A stretch of DNA of 64,000 bases from NCBI RefSeq assembly GCF_026870155.1, contig NZ_CP113975.1, forward strand, positions 2,852,001 to 2,916,000, in the 5' to 3' direction. The notes under the pieces are model-generated. The model did not search any database and was not told where the DNA came from. It saw only the letters and a list, made by a program, of their open reading frames with translations. Origin of the DNA: Flavobacterium marginilacus (GTDB lineage Bacteria; Bacteroidota; Bacteroidia; Flavobacteriales; Flavobacteriaceae). Numbering within the stretch: position 1 is the first letter of the stretch; the number at the start of each line of letters is the position of its first letter. This document shows positions 51,869 to 61,748 of this stretch, piece by piece. A program made the translations under genes and the position numbers.

Positions 51869-54800
51869 ATGCTATTATGTTGTAAAATTTTACTGTTTTT
51901 CAACTTCAACTTTTCTTTATCAAGTTCAGTTTATACGCCCATGGCATTAAATCTGGTACAAAATTTATTAATAGACATTACGAATCGGAATACTATTTTA
52001 CTGGCACTGTTTTTTGTCATTTTACTTGCAATTATTTATTCCAACCACAAAATAAACAGTATTCTAAAAAACACAAATAATCTTACATCAAAAGAGTTAG
52101 ACAAAAGAGAATATTTACTCTATTTATTATTTCTCGGACTATCTCTTCCATTAATAGAAATATTGTTTGAGTTATTTAAGGTTAGGCCCAAAAGCTTATT
52201 AAATTACTACTTTTCTGTTGGAGTTATTTTTTTATTGTTCTTTATATTGAGTGAAAAATCAAAATATTTATACAATAGAGTTCAAACAATATTTACGGTC
52301 TTATTTTATATACATTTCATAACTACGGCATACAATATCGTTTTTTTACCAACAGATAATATACCAACTTACACTTTCATTTTAGCATTTTTCTTTTCCT
52401 ATCTTATTATAAAGCCTATAAAAAAGTATTGGATTTTCTGTGGATTCGTCTGCGCTTTTTTAATTACAATATTTACCTTTAATATAGTTCCTACCTCCAA
52501 AGCTGTTATACTTATCAATTATTCTACAATGATATTTATAATAAATCATATTAAGCATATCGCTATTTATAAAATTCAGGAAAAGGTCAATTTTACAAAT
52601 GAAATTGTAAACAAAGGGAACTCACTGACCATTGCCACAAACAAAATGGGAGAAGTAACCTTCTGCAGTGATACTATAACGGCTATTTTAGGATACACTC
52701 CAGAAGAAGTGATGGGATATGGTTTTTGGAAACTAACAGAAGACCCTGAATTTATCGGCTTCGACTACCATAAAACCTTTGTAGACAATCGTTTATATAT
52801 TAGGAAATTAAAATGTAAAAACGGTGAATACAAATTCATTCAGTGGATTGATAAAAAGTTCAATGAAAACTCCATCATTGGAATTGGCCAAGATGTTACC
52901 AATGAAATAAAAATCAGAAAACAATATGAAATTTTAATTCAAACCGCTGTTGATATTATTTTTGAAGCAGATGCTAGAGGCCGATTTACTTTTGTCAATG
53001 ATTATGCAATAAAAACTTTAGGATATTCAAAAGATGAATTTCTCAACAAAGATTTCTCTTCATTAATAAGAAAAGATTACATAACCAATACCATGAGTTT
53101 TTACCAAAACATTCTTGATATTGAAGAAAATTTTACAACACTCGAATTCCCTATTATCAAAAAAGACGGCAGTGAGTTATGGATTTCCCAAAATGTTTTT
53201 GTCAGAAGAAACAGTAGTGGAGAAATTGATGGATATTCTGGAATTGCAAGAGATATAACACTATTAAAAAACATCGAAGATGAAAAATCTAAGAGACAGT
53301 ATAAAATAGGAAAATACAGCAAAACCTTAAAAGATATAGCGGTTTCAAACCATTCCAGTAATGAAAATTTTGATCAGACGATTACTAGAATCCTGCATAT
53401 TACCTCTGCTGCATTAGGAGTAAACCGAGTAGGCTATTGGGTATATGACACGGATAAGATAATCTGCAGTAAACTCTATGAATCCAAAAAAAATATTCTG
53501 GAAAATGACATTCGCTTTTTCAGAAATGAAAATCTGGAGTATTTTAAAAAAATTGAAAGTAAACTTCAAGTAGTACAGTCGGATATTAGATCTTATACTG
53601 ATAATAACAAAATAAAAGACAATTATGTTTACAGCAATAACATATACTCAACACTGGACACTCCTATTTTTATTGACGGAGAGTTAAAAAGTATCCTTTC
53701 GTACGAATCCACACACAGAATTAAAAATTGGGACAATGAAGATATCAATTTTGTGAAATCTGTTTCCGATTTAATTGTAATTGCTTTAGCATCTCATATA
53801 CGATTAGAAATAGAACGGAATTTAGCTTACAAAAGCGAATTGCTGTTAGTTATTAATAAAAATACTAATCAGTTTTTATTAGAAAAAAGTACTGAAAAAC
53901 TTATTAGAGGAATAATTAATGAATTAGGAAGAGTAACAAAATCAGAGCGAATCTCATTTTTTAAAAAAGAAAAAAAAACCAATTTATTTGACCAAAAATG
54001 TATGTGGACAAATGAACTGCAGAATTTCGACACTGTTTATCCTATCCTGCAAAATCTGGAATTTTCTGAATTTGACAACACTTTAAAGGATTTCTCTCCA
54101 GCAGAATTTTTTGAAATCATTAAAAACAACGTCCAAAATGAAACCGTAAGTGCTGCTTTAAGCCGGTTAAATCCAGCAACAATGCTGTTTTTCCCTATTT
54201 TCATAAAAAATGAATTTGATGGCTTTTTTGTTTTTGATAATTCAACAGAAGAACGTATTTGGAGTCAGGATGAAATCTCAATATTACAGTTATTAGTAAA
54301 AAACATTTCCACATCCATTGAACGAAATATGAATGAATCAATTATTGAGGAAAGTGAAGAACGGTTCCGTTTATTAGCCAATAATATCCCCGGAACTGTG
54401 TATTTATCCAATTACGATGAAAAATACACAAAAATTTACCTCAATGACGAAATTGAAAAACTGACCGGATATCCTAAATCTGATTTTTTAGAGAATAAAA
54501 TATTTTTCATAGACTTGATTTTTGATGAAGATTTAGAAAATGTTATATTAAAAAACAAAACTGCTCTGGAGGATAAAATACCATTGCATATTATTTATCG
54601 GATTACGCATAAAAATGGTTCAATTGTCTGGGTAGAAGAATTTGGAGATTCGATTTTAAAAAATGGAGAAATTACTTTTATGGAAGGAATTCTTATCGAT
54701 ATTACCGAAAAAAAGAAAAACGAATCCATCGTTAAAGAAAAAGAACTAGCAGAAGCGGCAAACAAGGCAAAATCAGAGTTTCTTGCCAATATGAGTCATG

Positions 54801-55921
54801 AAATTAGAACGCCTCTAAACGGAATCATAGGCTATACCGATCTGCTGATGAATTCTAAGCTCGAAACGACTCAAAAACAATATATGAATACCATTAACCA
54901 ATCCGCAAATATTTTATTAGAGGTGGTTAATGACATACTTGATTTTTCTAAAATTGAGTCTGGAAAATTAGAGCTTAACGTAGAAAAATACTGTATCAAT
55001 GACATTATTCTTCAAATAAAAGAATTAGTTAATTATCAGGCTCATTCCAAAAATTTAGTAATAAATTATATAATTAATGATGACGTTCCAAAATTCATCT
55101 GGGTCGATTATATCCGATTAAAACAAGTACTCATTAATCTATTGACAAATGCAATTAAATTTACTCATGCCGGTAAAATTGATCTTACCATTTCTACATT
55201 AGAAGTCTATAAAAATAAAACTCTTTTAAGATTTTCAGTAAAAGACACAGGTATTGGTATCCGAAAAAGTAATCAAAAAATCATTTTTCAGGCGTTTTCG
55301 CAGGAAGACAGTTCTACAACCAAAAAATTTGGCGGAACAGGACTTGGATTAACAATTTCAAATCAATTACTAAGTTTAATGAACAGTAAACTGCAGATTG
55401 ACAGCCTGTATAATGTAGGAAGTACTTTTTTCTTTGACATAAAATTAAAAAGCAGTAATAAATTAAAGCAAAACAAATTATCAGATTCTTTAAAAGTAAT
55501 TTCAGAAAACCGCATATTACAATTTGAAAACGAAGAACCCAAAATATTAATTGTAGAGGACAACAAAATCAACATGCTGCTGACCAAAACATTAGTCAAG
55601 CAAATTGTACCAAAATGTACAATTTATGAATCCAGTGATGGCGAAAAAGCACTTGAAAAAGTGTTAGAAATTAATCCAGACATTATTTTTATGGACATTC
55701 AGATGCCATTAATTAATGGCTATGAAGCCACTAAAGCGATTAGAAAAATACAGCAATTACAAAATACTATTATCATTGCCCTCACTGCGGGAACTATAAT
55801 GGGTGAAAAAGAGAAATGCATAGAAGCCGGCATGAATGACTATGTTTCAAAACCTATTATAAAGAAAACGCTTGAAGATATTTTAGAAAAATGGCTAAAA
55901 GCAAAAAATAGCATTTTATAA
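51869..55921 (+). CDS. Hybrid sensor histidine kinase/response regulator with PAS and GAF domains
   Basis: The 1350-residue protein has, in order: about six membrane helices (residues 1-215), PAS (about 250-345), PAS (about 350-460), two GAF-like domains (about 485-640 and 660-815), PAS (about 825-950), HisKA with His977 (NMSHEIRTPLNGIIGYTD), HATPase_c (LTNAIKFTHAG, DTGIGI, FGGTGLGLTIS), and a C-terminal receiver with Asp1276 (IIFMDIQMPLINGYEA) and Lys in VSKPI. All phosphotransfer residues are present. No output domain or DNA-binding partner is encoded nearby, so signalling may go to a distant partner. A later ATG (MALNLVQNLL, 51941) is another possible start. Confidence 0.92.
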   Translation: MLLCCKILLFFNFNFSLSSSVYTPMALNLVQNLLIDITNRNTILLALFFVILLAIIYSNHKINSILKNTNNLTSKELDKREYLLYLLFLGLSLPLIEILFELFKVRPKSLLNYYFSVGVIFLLFFILSEKSKYLYNRVQTIFTVLFYIHFITTAYNIVFLPTDNIPTYTFILAFFFSYLIIKPIKKYWIFCGFVCAFLITIFTFNIVPTSKAVILINYSTMIFIINHIKHIAIYKIQEKVNFTNEIVNKGNSLTIATNKMGEVTFCSDTITAILGYTPEEVMGYGFWKLTEDPEFIGFDYHKTFVDNRLYIRKLKCKNGEYKFIQWIDKKFNENSIIGIGQDVTNEIKIRKQYEILIQTAVDIIFEADARGRFTFVNDYAIKTLGYSKDEFLNKDFSSLIRKDYITNTMSFYQNILDIEENFTTLEFPIIKKDGSELWISQNVFVRRNSSGEIDGYSGIARDITLLKNIEDEKSKRQYKIGKYSKTLKDIAVSNHSSNENFDQTITRILHITSAALGVNRVGYWVYDTDKIICSKLYESKKNILENDIRFFRNENLEYFKKIESKLQVVQSDIRSYTDNNKIKDNYVYSNNIYSTLDTPIFIDGELKSILSYESTHRIKNWDNEDINFVKSVSDLIVIALASHIRLEIERNLAYKSELLLVINKNTNQFLLEKSTEKLIRGIINELGRVTKSERISFFKKEKKTNLFDQKCMWTNELQNFDTVYPILQNLEFSEFDNTLKDFSPAEFFEIIKNNVQNETVSAALSRLNPATMLFFPIFIKNEFDGFFVFDNSTEERIWSQDEISILQLLVKNISTSIERNMNESIIEESEERFRLLANNIPGTVYLSNYDEKYTKIYLNDEIEKLTGYPKSDFLENKIFFIDLIFDEDLENVILKNKTALEDKIPLHIIYRITHKNGSIVWVEEFGDSILKNGEITFMEGILIDITEKKKNESIVKEKELAEAANKAKSEFLANMSHEIRTPLNGIIGYTDLLMNSKLETTQKQYMNTINQSANILLEVVNDILDFSKIESGKLELNVEKYCINDIILQIKELVNYQAHSKNLVINYIINDDVPKFIWVDYIRLKQVLINLLTNAIKFTHAGKIDLTISTLEVYKNKTLLRFSVKDTGIGIRKSNQKIIFQAFSQEDSSTTKKFGGTGLGLTISNQLLSLMNSKLQIDSLYNVGSTFFFDIKLKSSNKLKQNKLSDSLKVISENRILQFENEEPKILIVEDNKINMLLTKTLVKQIVPKCTIYESSDGEKALEKVLEINPDIIFMDIQMPLINGYEATKAIRKIQQLQNTIIIALTAGTIMGEKEKCIEAGMNDYVSKPIIKKTLEDILEKWLKAKNSIL

Positions 55922-55982
55922 GCTTTATCTTAATTTTAAAGAATCTTAATTTTTAAAGACTAACCAATAAATTATACTAGCA

Positions 55983-56834
55983 ATGAAATGGATTGGAAGA
56001 AGACAAAGCGACAATGTTGAAGACCGCAGAGGAATGTCTGGCGGAGGTAAAACTATTGTAGGCGGAGGAATAATTGGGATTATTATTTTACTTATAAATG
56101 CTTTTGGCGGAGAAAATGCTCAAATGATTACTCCAATATTAGAACAGTTTAACCAGCTGCAGACAACACAGACTGAAAGCAGGCCATTAACCGAAGAGGA
56201 AAAAAAATTAGGAGAGTTTCCTAAAGTTGTCCTTAAAGATACTGAAGTTGTATGGGCTAAAATATTTGAAGAAAACAATATGGAATACATAAAACCAAAA
56301 ATGGTTTTATTTACAAATTCTGTAGAAACTGCGTGTGGCGGTGCATCGTCAGCCTCTGGTCCATTTTATTGTCCAGAAGATCAAAAAGTATATATGGATT
56401 TGGCTTTTTTTGATGAATTACAAACAAAATTTGGAGCCTCAGGAGGAGATTTTGCAACAGCTTATGTTATTGCACACGAAATAGGGCATCATATACAAAC
56501 ACTGTTAGGTACATCTGCAAAAATGCGTCAAGCCCAGCAAGGAAAAAATGAGGCTGAAGCAAATAAATTATCTGTAGCCTTAGAACTGCAGGCTGATTTT
56601 TATGCTGGAGTATGGGCAAAACACAATCAGGAAAATCTTGATATTGGTGACATTGACGAAGCACTGAGTGCAGCACAAGCAGTTGGAGATGATGCAATAC
56701 AAAAAAGAATGCAAGGACATATTGTTCCAGAATCTTTTACCCACGGAACCTCTGAGCAGCGCAAATACTGGTTTATGAAAGGGTACAATACTGGAGATAT
56801 CCACCAAGGAAATACTTTTTCGAAATTGAATTAG
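55983..56834 (+). CDS. Neutral zinc metallopeptidase, YpfJ-like
   Basis: The 283-residue protein has an N-terminal glycine-rich arm (RRQSDNVEDRRGMSGGGKT), one membrane helix (IIGIIILLINAFG) and a zinc-peptidase domain with the HExxH motif in VIAHEIGHHIQTLLG and a following Glu in LELQADFYAGVWA. The CGGASSASGPFYCPEDQKVY block is the family signature. It is anchored in the inner membrane; its substrate is unknown. Confidence 0.93.
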   Translation: MKWIGRRQSDNVEDRRGMSGGGKTIVGGGIIGIIILLINAFGGENAQMITPILEQFNQLQTTQTESRPLTEEEKKLGEFPKVVLKDTEVVWAKIFEENNMEYIKPKMVLFTNSVETACGGASSASGPFYCPEDQKVYMDLAFFDELQTKFGASGGDFATAYVIAHEIGHHIQTLLGTSAKMRQAQQGKNEAEANKLSVALELQADFYAGVWAKHNQENLDIGDIDEALSAAQAVGDDAIQKRMQGHIVPESFTHGTSEQRKYWFMKGYNTGDIHQGNTFSKLN

Positions 56835-56837
56835 TTT

Positions 56838-56912
56838 TTTAAACCACTAGGCTCACAAAGAACACAACGCTTTGCGAACTTTTGGTAATTCTTTGTGAAC
56901 TTCGTGGTTAAA
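56838..56912. repeat. Dispersed inverted repeat downstream of the metallopeptidase gene
   Basis: AACCAC and CACAAAGAA on the left pair with TTCTTTGTG and GTGGTT on the right, around a variable centre. This is another intergenic repeat type of Flavobacteria and may help terminate transcription. Confidence 0.6.
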
Positions 56913-56927
56913 ACCTAAATATCTTTT

Positions 56928-57233
56928 TTAAACATTTGACAAAAACAGTGATTTTCCAATAAATGTTTTATCATACAATTGTTCAATAAAAAAATCTGCC
57001 AAATCAGTGGCACTGATTTTATCCCCTAAACAATCTTCTAAACTGACATTGGTATCAAATCGTTCATCTGTCTGCTCAATCAAAGGAAGCCTAACCAGAG
57101 TCCAATCTATTGCGCTTGCCTTCAGCAGTTCATATTCGGCCTGTTTATTTTCTGTTGAAACTGGATAATTTTTCTTCATCCAGTCAGTTGCAAAGATAAC
57201 TTTAGGGCTCTTTTTATCCGAAGAAGTATCCCA
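56928..57233 (-). pseudogene. C-terminal remnant of an NAD(P)-dependent oxidoreductase (NmrA-like)
   Basis: The frame from 57233 leftward reads WDTSSDKKSPKVIFATDWMK, then the conserved AEYELLKASAIDWTLVRLPL and ISATDLADFFIEQLYD of NmrA-like NAD(P)H-binding proteins. An in-frame TGA stands at 57234-57236, and beyond it no Rossmann N-terminus (GxxGxxG) is present. An 83-codon frame beginning at an internal ATG (57179) remains open, but it lacks the cofactor-binding half, so the gene is probably dead. Confidence 0.75.
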
Positions 57234-57385
57234 TCAAGTACAGACAAATCTCATCGTAAAGCAAAATTATATAATTCAAAATCTCTTGATGCTGAAAATG
57301 TGCAGAAAAAAGAAAACTGTAAATTATTGTCAGAAACTTACAAATTAAGCCTTTTTGAAATTATAAACTGTAATTTTTTATTGCA

Positions 57386-58012
57386 TTAATTCAAACTTGG
57401 TGCTTCGGGTATCTTGACTTTGATTTTATTTTTCTTCGCCATTAATAAAAAAGTAGTAATCCCAGTTAAAATGACCAGCAAGGCAATTTCGAGTTCGCCC
57501 AAACTGTTGTTACCATTATGTATGGCAGTAGCATGGTCTAATTTGGACCTTCCTTCCTTTATTTGAAGATTAGACAATTTTCCTAATGTTTGCAACGCAT
57601 TATTGCTCAGGTTTGTAATTTGATTCCAGTTTTTATTTCGGTTTTGTTCTTTAATCGAAGTGCAGGCAGATAAAAAAGAGTTAAAAAATAATTTCTCATT
57701 AGAAGTCAAAACCGTTTTTAAATATAGTTTATCAATATCTTGAATATTACCTAATGCTAATGCAATCGACTCAATTTTCTGATTATCATTTAATTGAGAT
57801 TGTATTACACTTGCTTTTATCGAATGAATTTCATTTGCGTATTGAAAAATATAATGCTCTACTACCAATCGGTCATTAAAAATGGTATTAATATCTTCAT
57901 TTGTTTTTTTGGAATTATGCAGTGTCCTGAAATTATTCAATAGAATAAGAACCATAACAATCAGCAGAATAAAAGCCGCTTTTGTTTTGTTTGTATATTT
58001 CAAATCACTCAT
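57386..58012 (-). CDS. Four-helix-bundle MCP-like sensory membrane protein
   Basis: From the ATG at 58012 (MSDLKYTNKTKAAF) the product is 208 residues. It has an N-terminal membrane helix (AAFILLIVMVLILLNNF), a periplasmic helical bundle resembling the four-helix-bundle MCP ligand-binding domain, and a C-terminal helix (LEIALLVILTGITTFLLMA) with a short basic tail. It lacks any signalling or HAMP domain. The ligand and the output are unknown. Confidence 0.7.
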   Translation of the reverse strand: MSDLKYTNKTKAAFILLIVMVLILLNNFRTLHNSKKTNEDINTIFNDRLVVEHYIFQYANEIHSIKASVIQSQLNDNQKIESIALALGNIQDIDKLYLKTVLTSNEKLFFNSFLSACTSIKEQNRNKNWNQITNLSNNALQTLGKLSNLQIKEGRSKLDHATAIHNGNNSLGELEIALLVILTGITTFLLMAKKNKIKVKIPEAPSLN

Positions 58013-58204
58013 CTTAAATATTTTATGTTTTTGCAATATACATCATTGTGCTGGGTAATACAATTTTATTTAAGTAATTTGAGTTTCTCCACAAATTAAA
58101 GAATAATAAACATTGAAGTTTTATGTAACCAAGAAAATGTTAAGGGATAATTTTTGATGTATCAAAAACAAATATCACTTTCATAATTAATTGCAAAAAA
58201 TCTA

Positions 58205-58212
58205 TATATTTG
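58205..58212 (+). promoter_or_regulatory. -7 promoter box of the DUF2157 gene
   Basis: TATATTTG matches TAnnTTTG, 23 bp before the ATG at 58236. Confidence 0.55.
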
Positions 58213-58235
58213 AGAAATATCTTAATTAAAATTAT

Positions 58236-59234
58236 ATGCCGAATTTCGAGGATCAAGCGGTGCAGACGCTATTTGATCAAAATCATATTACTGAAGAACA
58301 ATTCGAAGCTGTCCGCGCTTATCGTAATTTAAAACTGTTTTCAGTACACAATGAATTAAAGTTCTTATTATACCTCTCAATGCTGTTATTTACTTCTGGA
58401 ATTGGTATTTTAATCTATCAGAACATTGATACCATTGGACATACTGTACTTCTTGGTTTATTGCTGTTAGTTACAATTGGCTGTTTTTATTTTTGCTTTA
58501 AAAATCATCCAGGATTCAATAAAGAAGAAGCGCCTTTTCCTAATCCGCTTTATGATTATCTGGTGCTTACAGCCGTTATACTGAGCTGTACATTTATAGG
58601 TTATCTGCAGTTTCAATACCAGACTTTTGGAACTCATTATGGATTAGCAACTCTGGTTCCGACTGTCATTAGTCTTTTTTGTGCCTATTATTTTGATAAC
58701 AAAAGCGTTCTCTCTATTGGAATCACCGGAATGGCAGCTTATCTTGGAATTTCAGCAGACCCAAAACATATTTTTGACAATGAGATGATTGACAATACTT
58801 ATTTGAGTTATGTTGGTCTGGCTTTTGGACTGACGCTGCTGCTTTGGGTCTTGTATGCCTCTAAAATCAGTTTGAAAAAACACTTTAATCTGGTCTATCT
58901 TACTTTTTCCCTGCACTTAATCGGTATTGCCTGTATCGTTAATCTTTGTGCGGATTATTGGTTCCCATTTGGTCTGATTTTGGGAATTGCATCTTACTAT
59001 TTTTATAATTTAAGTTTTCAAGTCAGGTCTATTTCGTTGTTTATTTTCACGGTTTTGTATGGTTTTATAGGGATGAATATCTTTTTTGCAAGACTCTTGG
59101 ACAGCATACACTTTGATGATTTTTTCTTTCTTTTCATTTTTACAACCCCTTTTTATTTCATTGGTGCTATAATTGGCTTTATAAAACTGATTAAACATTT
59201 TAACAAAAAAACTTCCGATGACAGCATACGATAA
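58236..59234 (+). CDS. DUF2157-type membrane protein
   Basis: The 332-residue protein has a soluble N-terminal helix pair (QAVQTLFDQNHITEEQFEAV) typical of DUF2157, followed by about nine or ten membrane helices. Its last codons overlap the next gene start by 17 bp, indicating a coupled pair. The function is unknown. Confidence 0.75.
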   Translation: MPNFEDQAVQTLFDQNHITEEQFEAVRAYRNLKLFSVHNELKFLLYLSMLLFTSGIGILIYQNIDTIGHTVLLGLLLLVTIGCFYFCFKNHPGFNKEEAPFPNPLYDYLVLTAVILSCTFIGYLQFQYQTFGTHYGLATLVPTVISLFCAYYFDNKSVLSIGITGMAAYLGISADPKHIFDNEMIDNTYLSYVGLAFGLTLLLWVLYASKISLKKHFNLVYLTFSLHLIGIACIVNLCADYWFPFGLILGIASYYFYNLSFQVRSISLFIFTVLYGFIGMNIFFARLLDSIHFDDFFFLFIFTTPFYFIGAIIGFIKLIKHFNKKTSDDSIR

Positions 59235-60405
59235 AGACCTTTTAAACAATGTCTATTTAGATGAAGAAGCCCATCGCTTAAAGCAATCGGGGTTTATTAG
59301 TGAGGAACAATACAAATCATTCAGCAAGCAATTATTAAAGCTAAAAAGCCACAAAAATCTTTTTATCCGGATTGCTTTTTTTATTCTAGGATGCTTGCTG
59401 TATTCATCAATCTGCGGATTTGTGTCATTGCTATTGCTTGCTTCCAACGGTAATGAATATATCTATTTTATTTATTTTTTTGCGATAATAGGTTTTGGTA
59501 CCAAAGAATTTATGTCCCGAGAAATGAAATATTTCGGTTTTGGCCTAGATGATGCTTTTATTTTGGGAGCAATTCTATCTCTGTCCATTGCAGTCTCCCT
59601 CACATTTGACATAAACTACGATCCAAATTATCTTGCTGCTATTATTGTAATCGCAATTGCATCAAGTGGAGCTTATTTGCGTTATCTGAATCTTTCATTG
59701 GCACTGCTGGCCTGTATCGGGATAACAGGAACTATAGCTTATCTGACGTTTGAATATCTTATTATAGGCAAAGCCATATTGCCTTTTGTGATGATGTTAT
59801 TTTCGGGTATAGGCTATTTTATTTCTAAAAAAACATTGAAAAACTTATCTTTTCCTTACTATTATAAAGGACTAAAATTAGCCAAAGGCTTTTGCCTGAT
59901 TTTGTTTTATCTCGCTGGGAATTATTATGTGGTCAGAGAATTGAATTTCAATTTGTCTAGAGATTATTTATATGATGGCCCGAGTCCCGAAATTCCATTT
60001 GCTTTGCTCTTTTGGGTATTTACATTTACAATTCCAATACTATATCTCGTTTTTTCTTTGAAAAACAAAGACCGAATGATGCTTTGGATTGGCTTTTTAG
60101 CACTTTGTTTCAGCTTTTTTACTTTCAGAACGTATCATCATGTTTTACCGCCTGAAGCCGCTTTGACTATTGGCGGATTGGTTTTATTTGCCTTTACTTA
60201 TTTTGCCATAAAAAAAACAAAACACAATGAAACCGGAATCACGTTCCAAGCAGATCGTTTTACCGATCCCAATGCTTTTGCCAATATTCAGGTTCTTGTG
60301 TCTGCTTCGCAATTTGGAATAAAACCCGAGATAAAACCTGAAGAATCTCCAATGGAATTTGGCGGCGGCGGGTTTAGTGGCGGCGGTTCTGGAGGGGAAT
60401 TTTAG
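59218..60405 (+). CDS. Multi-pass membrane protein paired with the DUF2157 gene
   Basis: The 395-residue protein repeats the layout of its neighbour: an N-terminal soluble segment (RLKQSGFISEEQYKSFSKQL), then about ten membrane helices. It ends in a glycine-rich tail (EFGGGGFSGGGSGGEF). The shared layout and the overlapping genes suggest a two-component membrane complex. The tail resembles those of TPM-like proteins, but no function is assigned. Confidence 0.7.
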   Translation: MTAYDKDLLNNVYLDEEAHRLKQSGFISEEQYKSFSKQLLKLKSHKNLFIRIAFFILGCLLYSSICGFVSLLLLASNGNEYIYFIYFFAIIGFGTKEFMSREMKYFGFGLDDAFILGAILSLSIAVSLTFDINYDPNYLAAIIVIAIASSGAYLRYLNLSLALLACIGITGTIAYLTFEYLIIGKAILPFVMMLFSGIGYFISKKTLKNLSFPYYYKGLKLAKGFCLILFYLAGNYYVVRELNFNLSRDYLYDGPSPEIPFALLFWVFTFTIPILYLVFSLKNKDRMMLWIGFLALCFSFFTFRTYHHVLPPEAALTIGGLVLFAFTYFAIKKTKHNETGITFQADRFTDPNAFANIQVLVSASQFGIKPEIKPEESPMEFGGGGFSGGGSGGEF

Positions 60406-60423
60406 ACGTTTATTTCATTACAT

Positions 60424-60459
60424 AAAAAAATCCATAATTAATTTTATGGATTTTTTTAT
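60424..60459. terminator. Bidirectional terminator after the membrane-protein pair
   Basis: AAAAAAATCCATAA and TTATGGATTTTTTT form a stem with an A/T tract on each side, between convergent genes. Confidence 0.85.
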
Positions 60460-60494
60460 GCAGCTATATTTTTATCAATCAGTAGAAATTTAAT

Positions 60495-61169
60495 TTAAAA
60501 TTTTAATTTTCCAGTTTTTAGATATACAGTTGAATTTTTGATTGAACTATTCATCGCATCAGTAAAAGCTTGCTCAAATGCAAAAAATAGAACTGATCCG
60601 CTTCCTTTAGAAACAAAATCAAGCACCTTTTTTCGAGTCTTAATATCGTAAATCTGAAAATGCGAATTTATAATGCAGCTCTCGCTTTGGGTACTCGTCA
60701 TCCCCATTCCTCCACCAGCCATAAGCACAGGTGCTCCTACACTTCCCTGAATACTGTTTGTAACTTCATGATTATTAATTTTTATCAGATAATCAGCAGT
60801 TGTATTTGTAAATAACGAATCAATCTTTTTTTTCTGATCCATAGTCAATGTCATAGAATCATTTGAAACAGATTCAAAAGATTTATCAAGTTTTATTTCA
60901 CCAAAAATTTTTTCTTCTTTCAGTTTAACAGAACATAAACTATCATAATGGCTCACAAAATCATGTTTTTTCTTATATTTTTTATTAAATGTCTTAGTAA
61001 ATTCATTTATTAAAACATCATCATTACCAACAAGAATAGCAGTTTTATCAGTTCCAAAAACAAACTGAGAATCCTGATAATTTGAGTTTTCACTAATACG
61101 GACTGCATCGCAGGAACATAATAATTGAGCGGCAATAACACTGCCCATTAACCATTTGCTTACTTTCAT
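60495..61169 (-). CDS. Lipoprotein of unknown function
   Basis: The 224-residue product has a lipoprotein signal (MKVSKWLMGSVIAAQLLCSC, lipobox LCSC). The mature part mixes helices and strands, with a glycine-rich stretch (VLMAGGGMGMTSTQSE) and the final VLFFAFEQAFTDAMNSS. No family is recognised. It lies 29 bp downstream of the ytxJ gene, probably in one unit. Confidence 0.7.
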   Translation of the reverse strand: MKVSKWLMGSVIAAQLLCSCDAVRISENSNYQDSQFVFGTDKTAILVGNDDVLINEFTKTFNKKYKKKHDFVSHYDSLCSVKLKEEKIFGEIKLDKSFESVSNDSMTLTMDQKKKIDSLFTNTTADYLIKINNHEVTNSIQGSVGAPVLMAGGGMGMTSTQSESCIINSHFQIYDIKTRKKVLDFVSKGSGSVLFFAFEQAFTDAMNSSIKNSTVYLKTGKLKF

Positions 61170-61198
61170 TTATTTACAATAGATTTAGGGGGATTTAT

Positions 61199-61597
61199 TT
61201 ATAATTTCGAATTCAATTCTTCTGCATTAATATCGCTGTGCGAAGCATCATAAACTGATTTACCGTTTTTAATCAGTAATAATTGTGGCGATTGGTGAAA
61301 CACGTTGAAACGGCTGGCAACTTCATTGGAAATATCTCTATACTCCAATAAATCCAGAAAATAAGCAGAAACGTTGGAATCCAACGTCTCTACATCAAAT
61401 TCCTTTTCAAATTGTTTCAATGCAAATCTGCTGATGCTGCATCGCGTACTATGCTTAAAGATAATCGCAGGTGCCTGATCGGATAAAGCAGTAATTTCAT
61501 CCAATTGTCCCATATGCTGTAACGGAATCCAATTGATTTTGCTTGATGTATCTTTCTTCTCTTCTGAACTTCCGAATAGTGAATTAAAAAGGCTCAT
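61199..61597 (-). CDS. ytxJ: YtxJ, bacillithiol-linked redox protein
   Basis: The 132-residue thioredoxin-fold protein has the single active-site cysteine in IIFKHSTRCSISRFALKQFE (Cys53) and ends in a HQSPQLLLIKNGK cis-proline segment. YtxJ is a monothiol redox protein of bacillithiol-using bacteria, so its presence suggests that this organism makes bacillithiol. The gene is leftward and diverges from clpB. Confidence 0.88.
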   Translation of the reverse strand: MSLFNSLFGSSEEKKDTSSKINWIPLQHMGQLDEITALSDQAPAIIFKHSTRCSISRFALKQFEKEFDVETLDSNVSAYFLDLLEYRDISNEVASRFNVFHQSPQLLLIKNGKSVYDASHSDINAEELNSKL

Positions 61598-61748
61598 TTT
61601 GTCGTATTTTATGTCGTTTTGTCTTTATAAATTGATAAAAATCATCACTAGAGCGCCAAATTGTCTGTAAATTTAGACTGGAATACCGTTTGATGATTAT
61701 TTGCAAAGTTAGTTATTAAACCTATAAAAAAATATAAAACCTTTAGCC

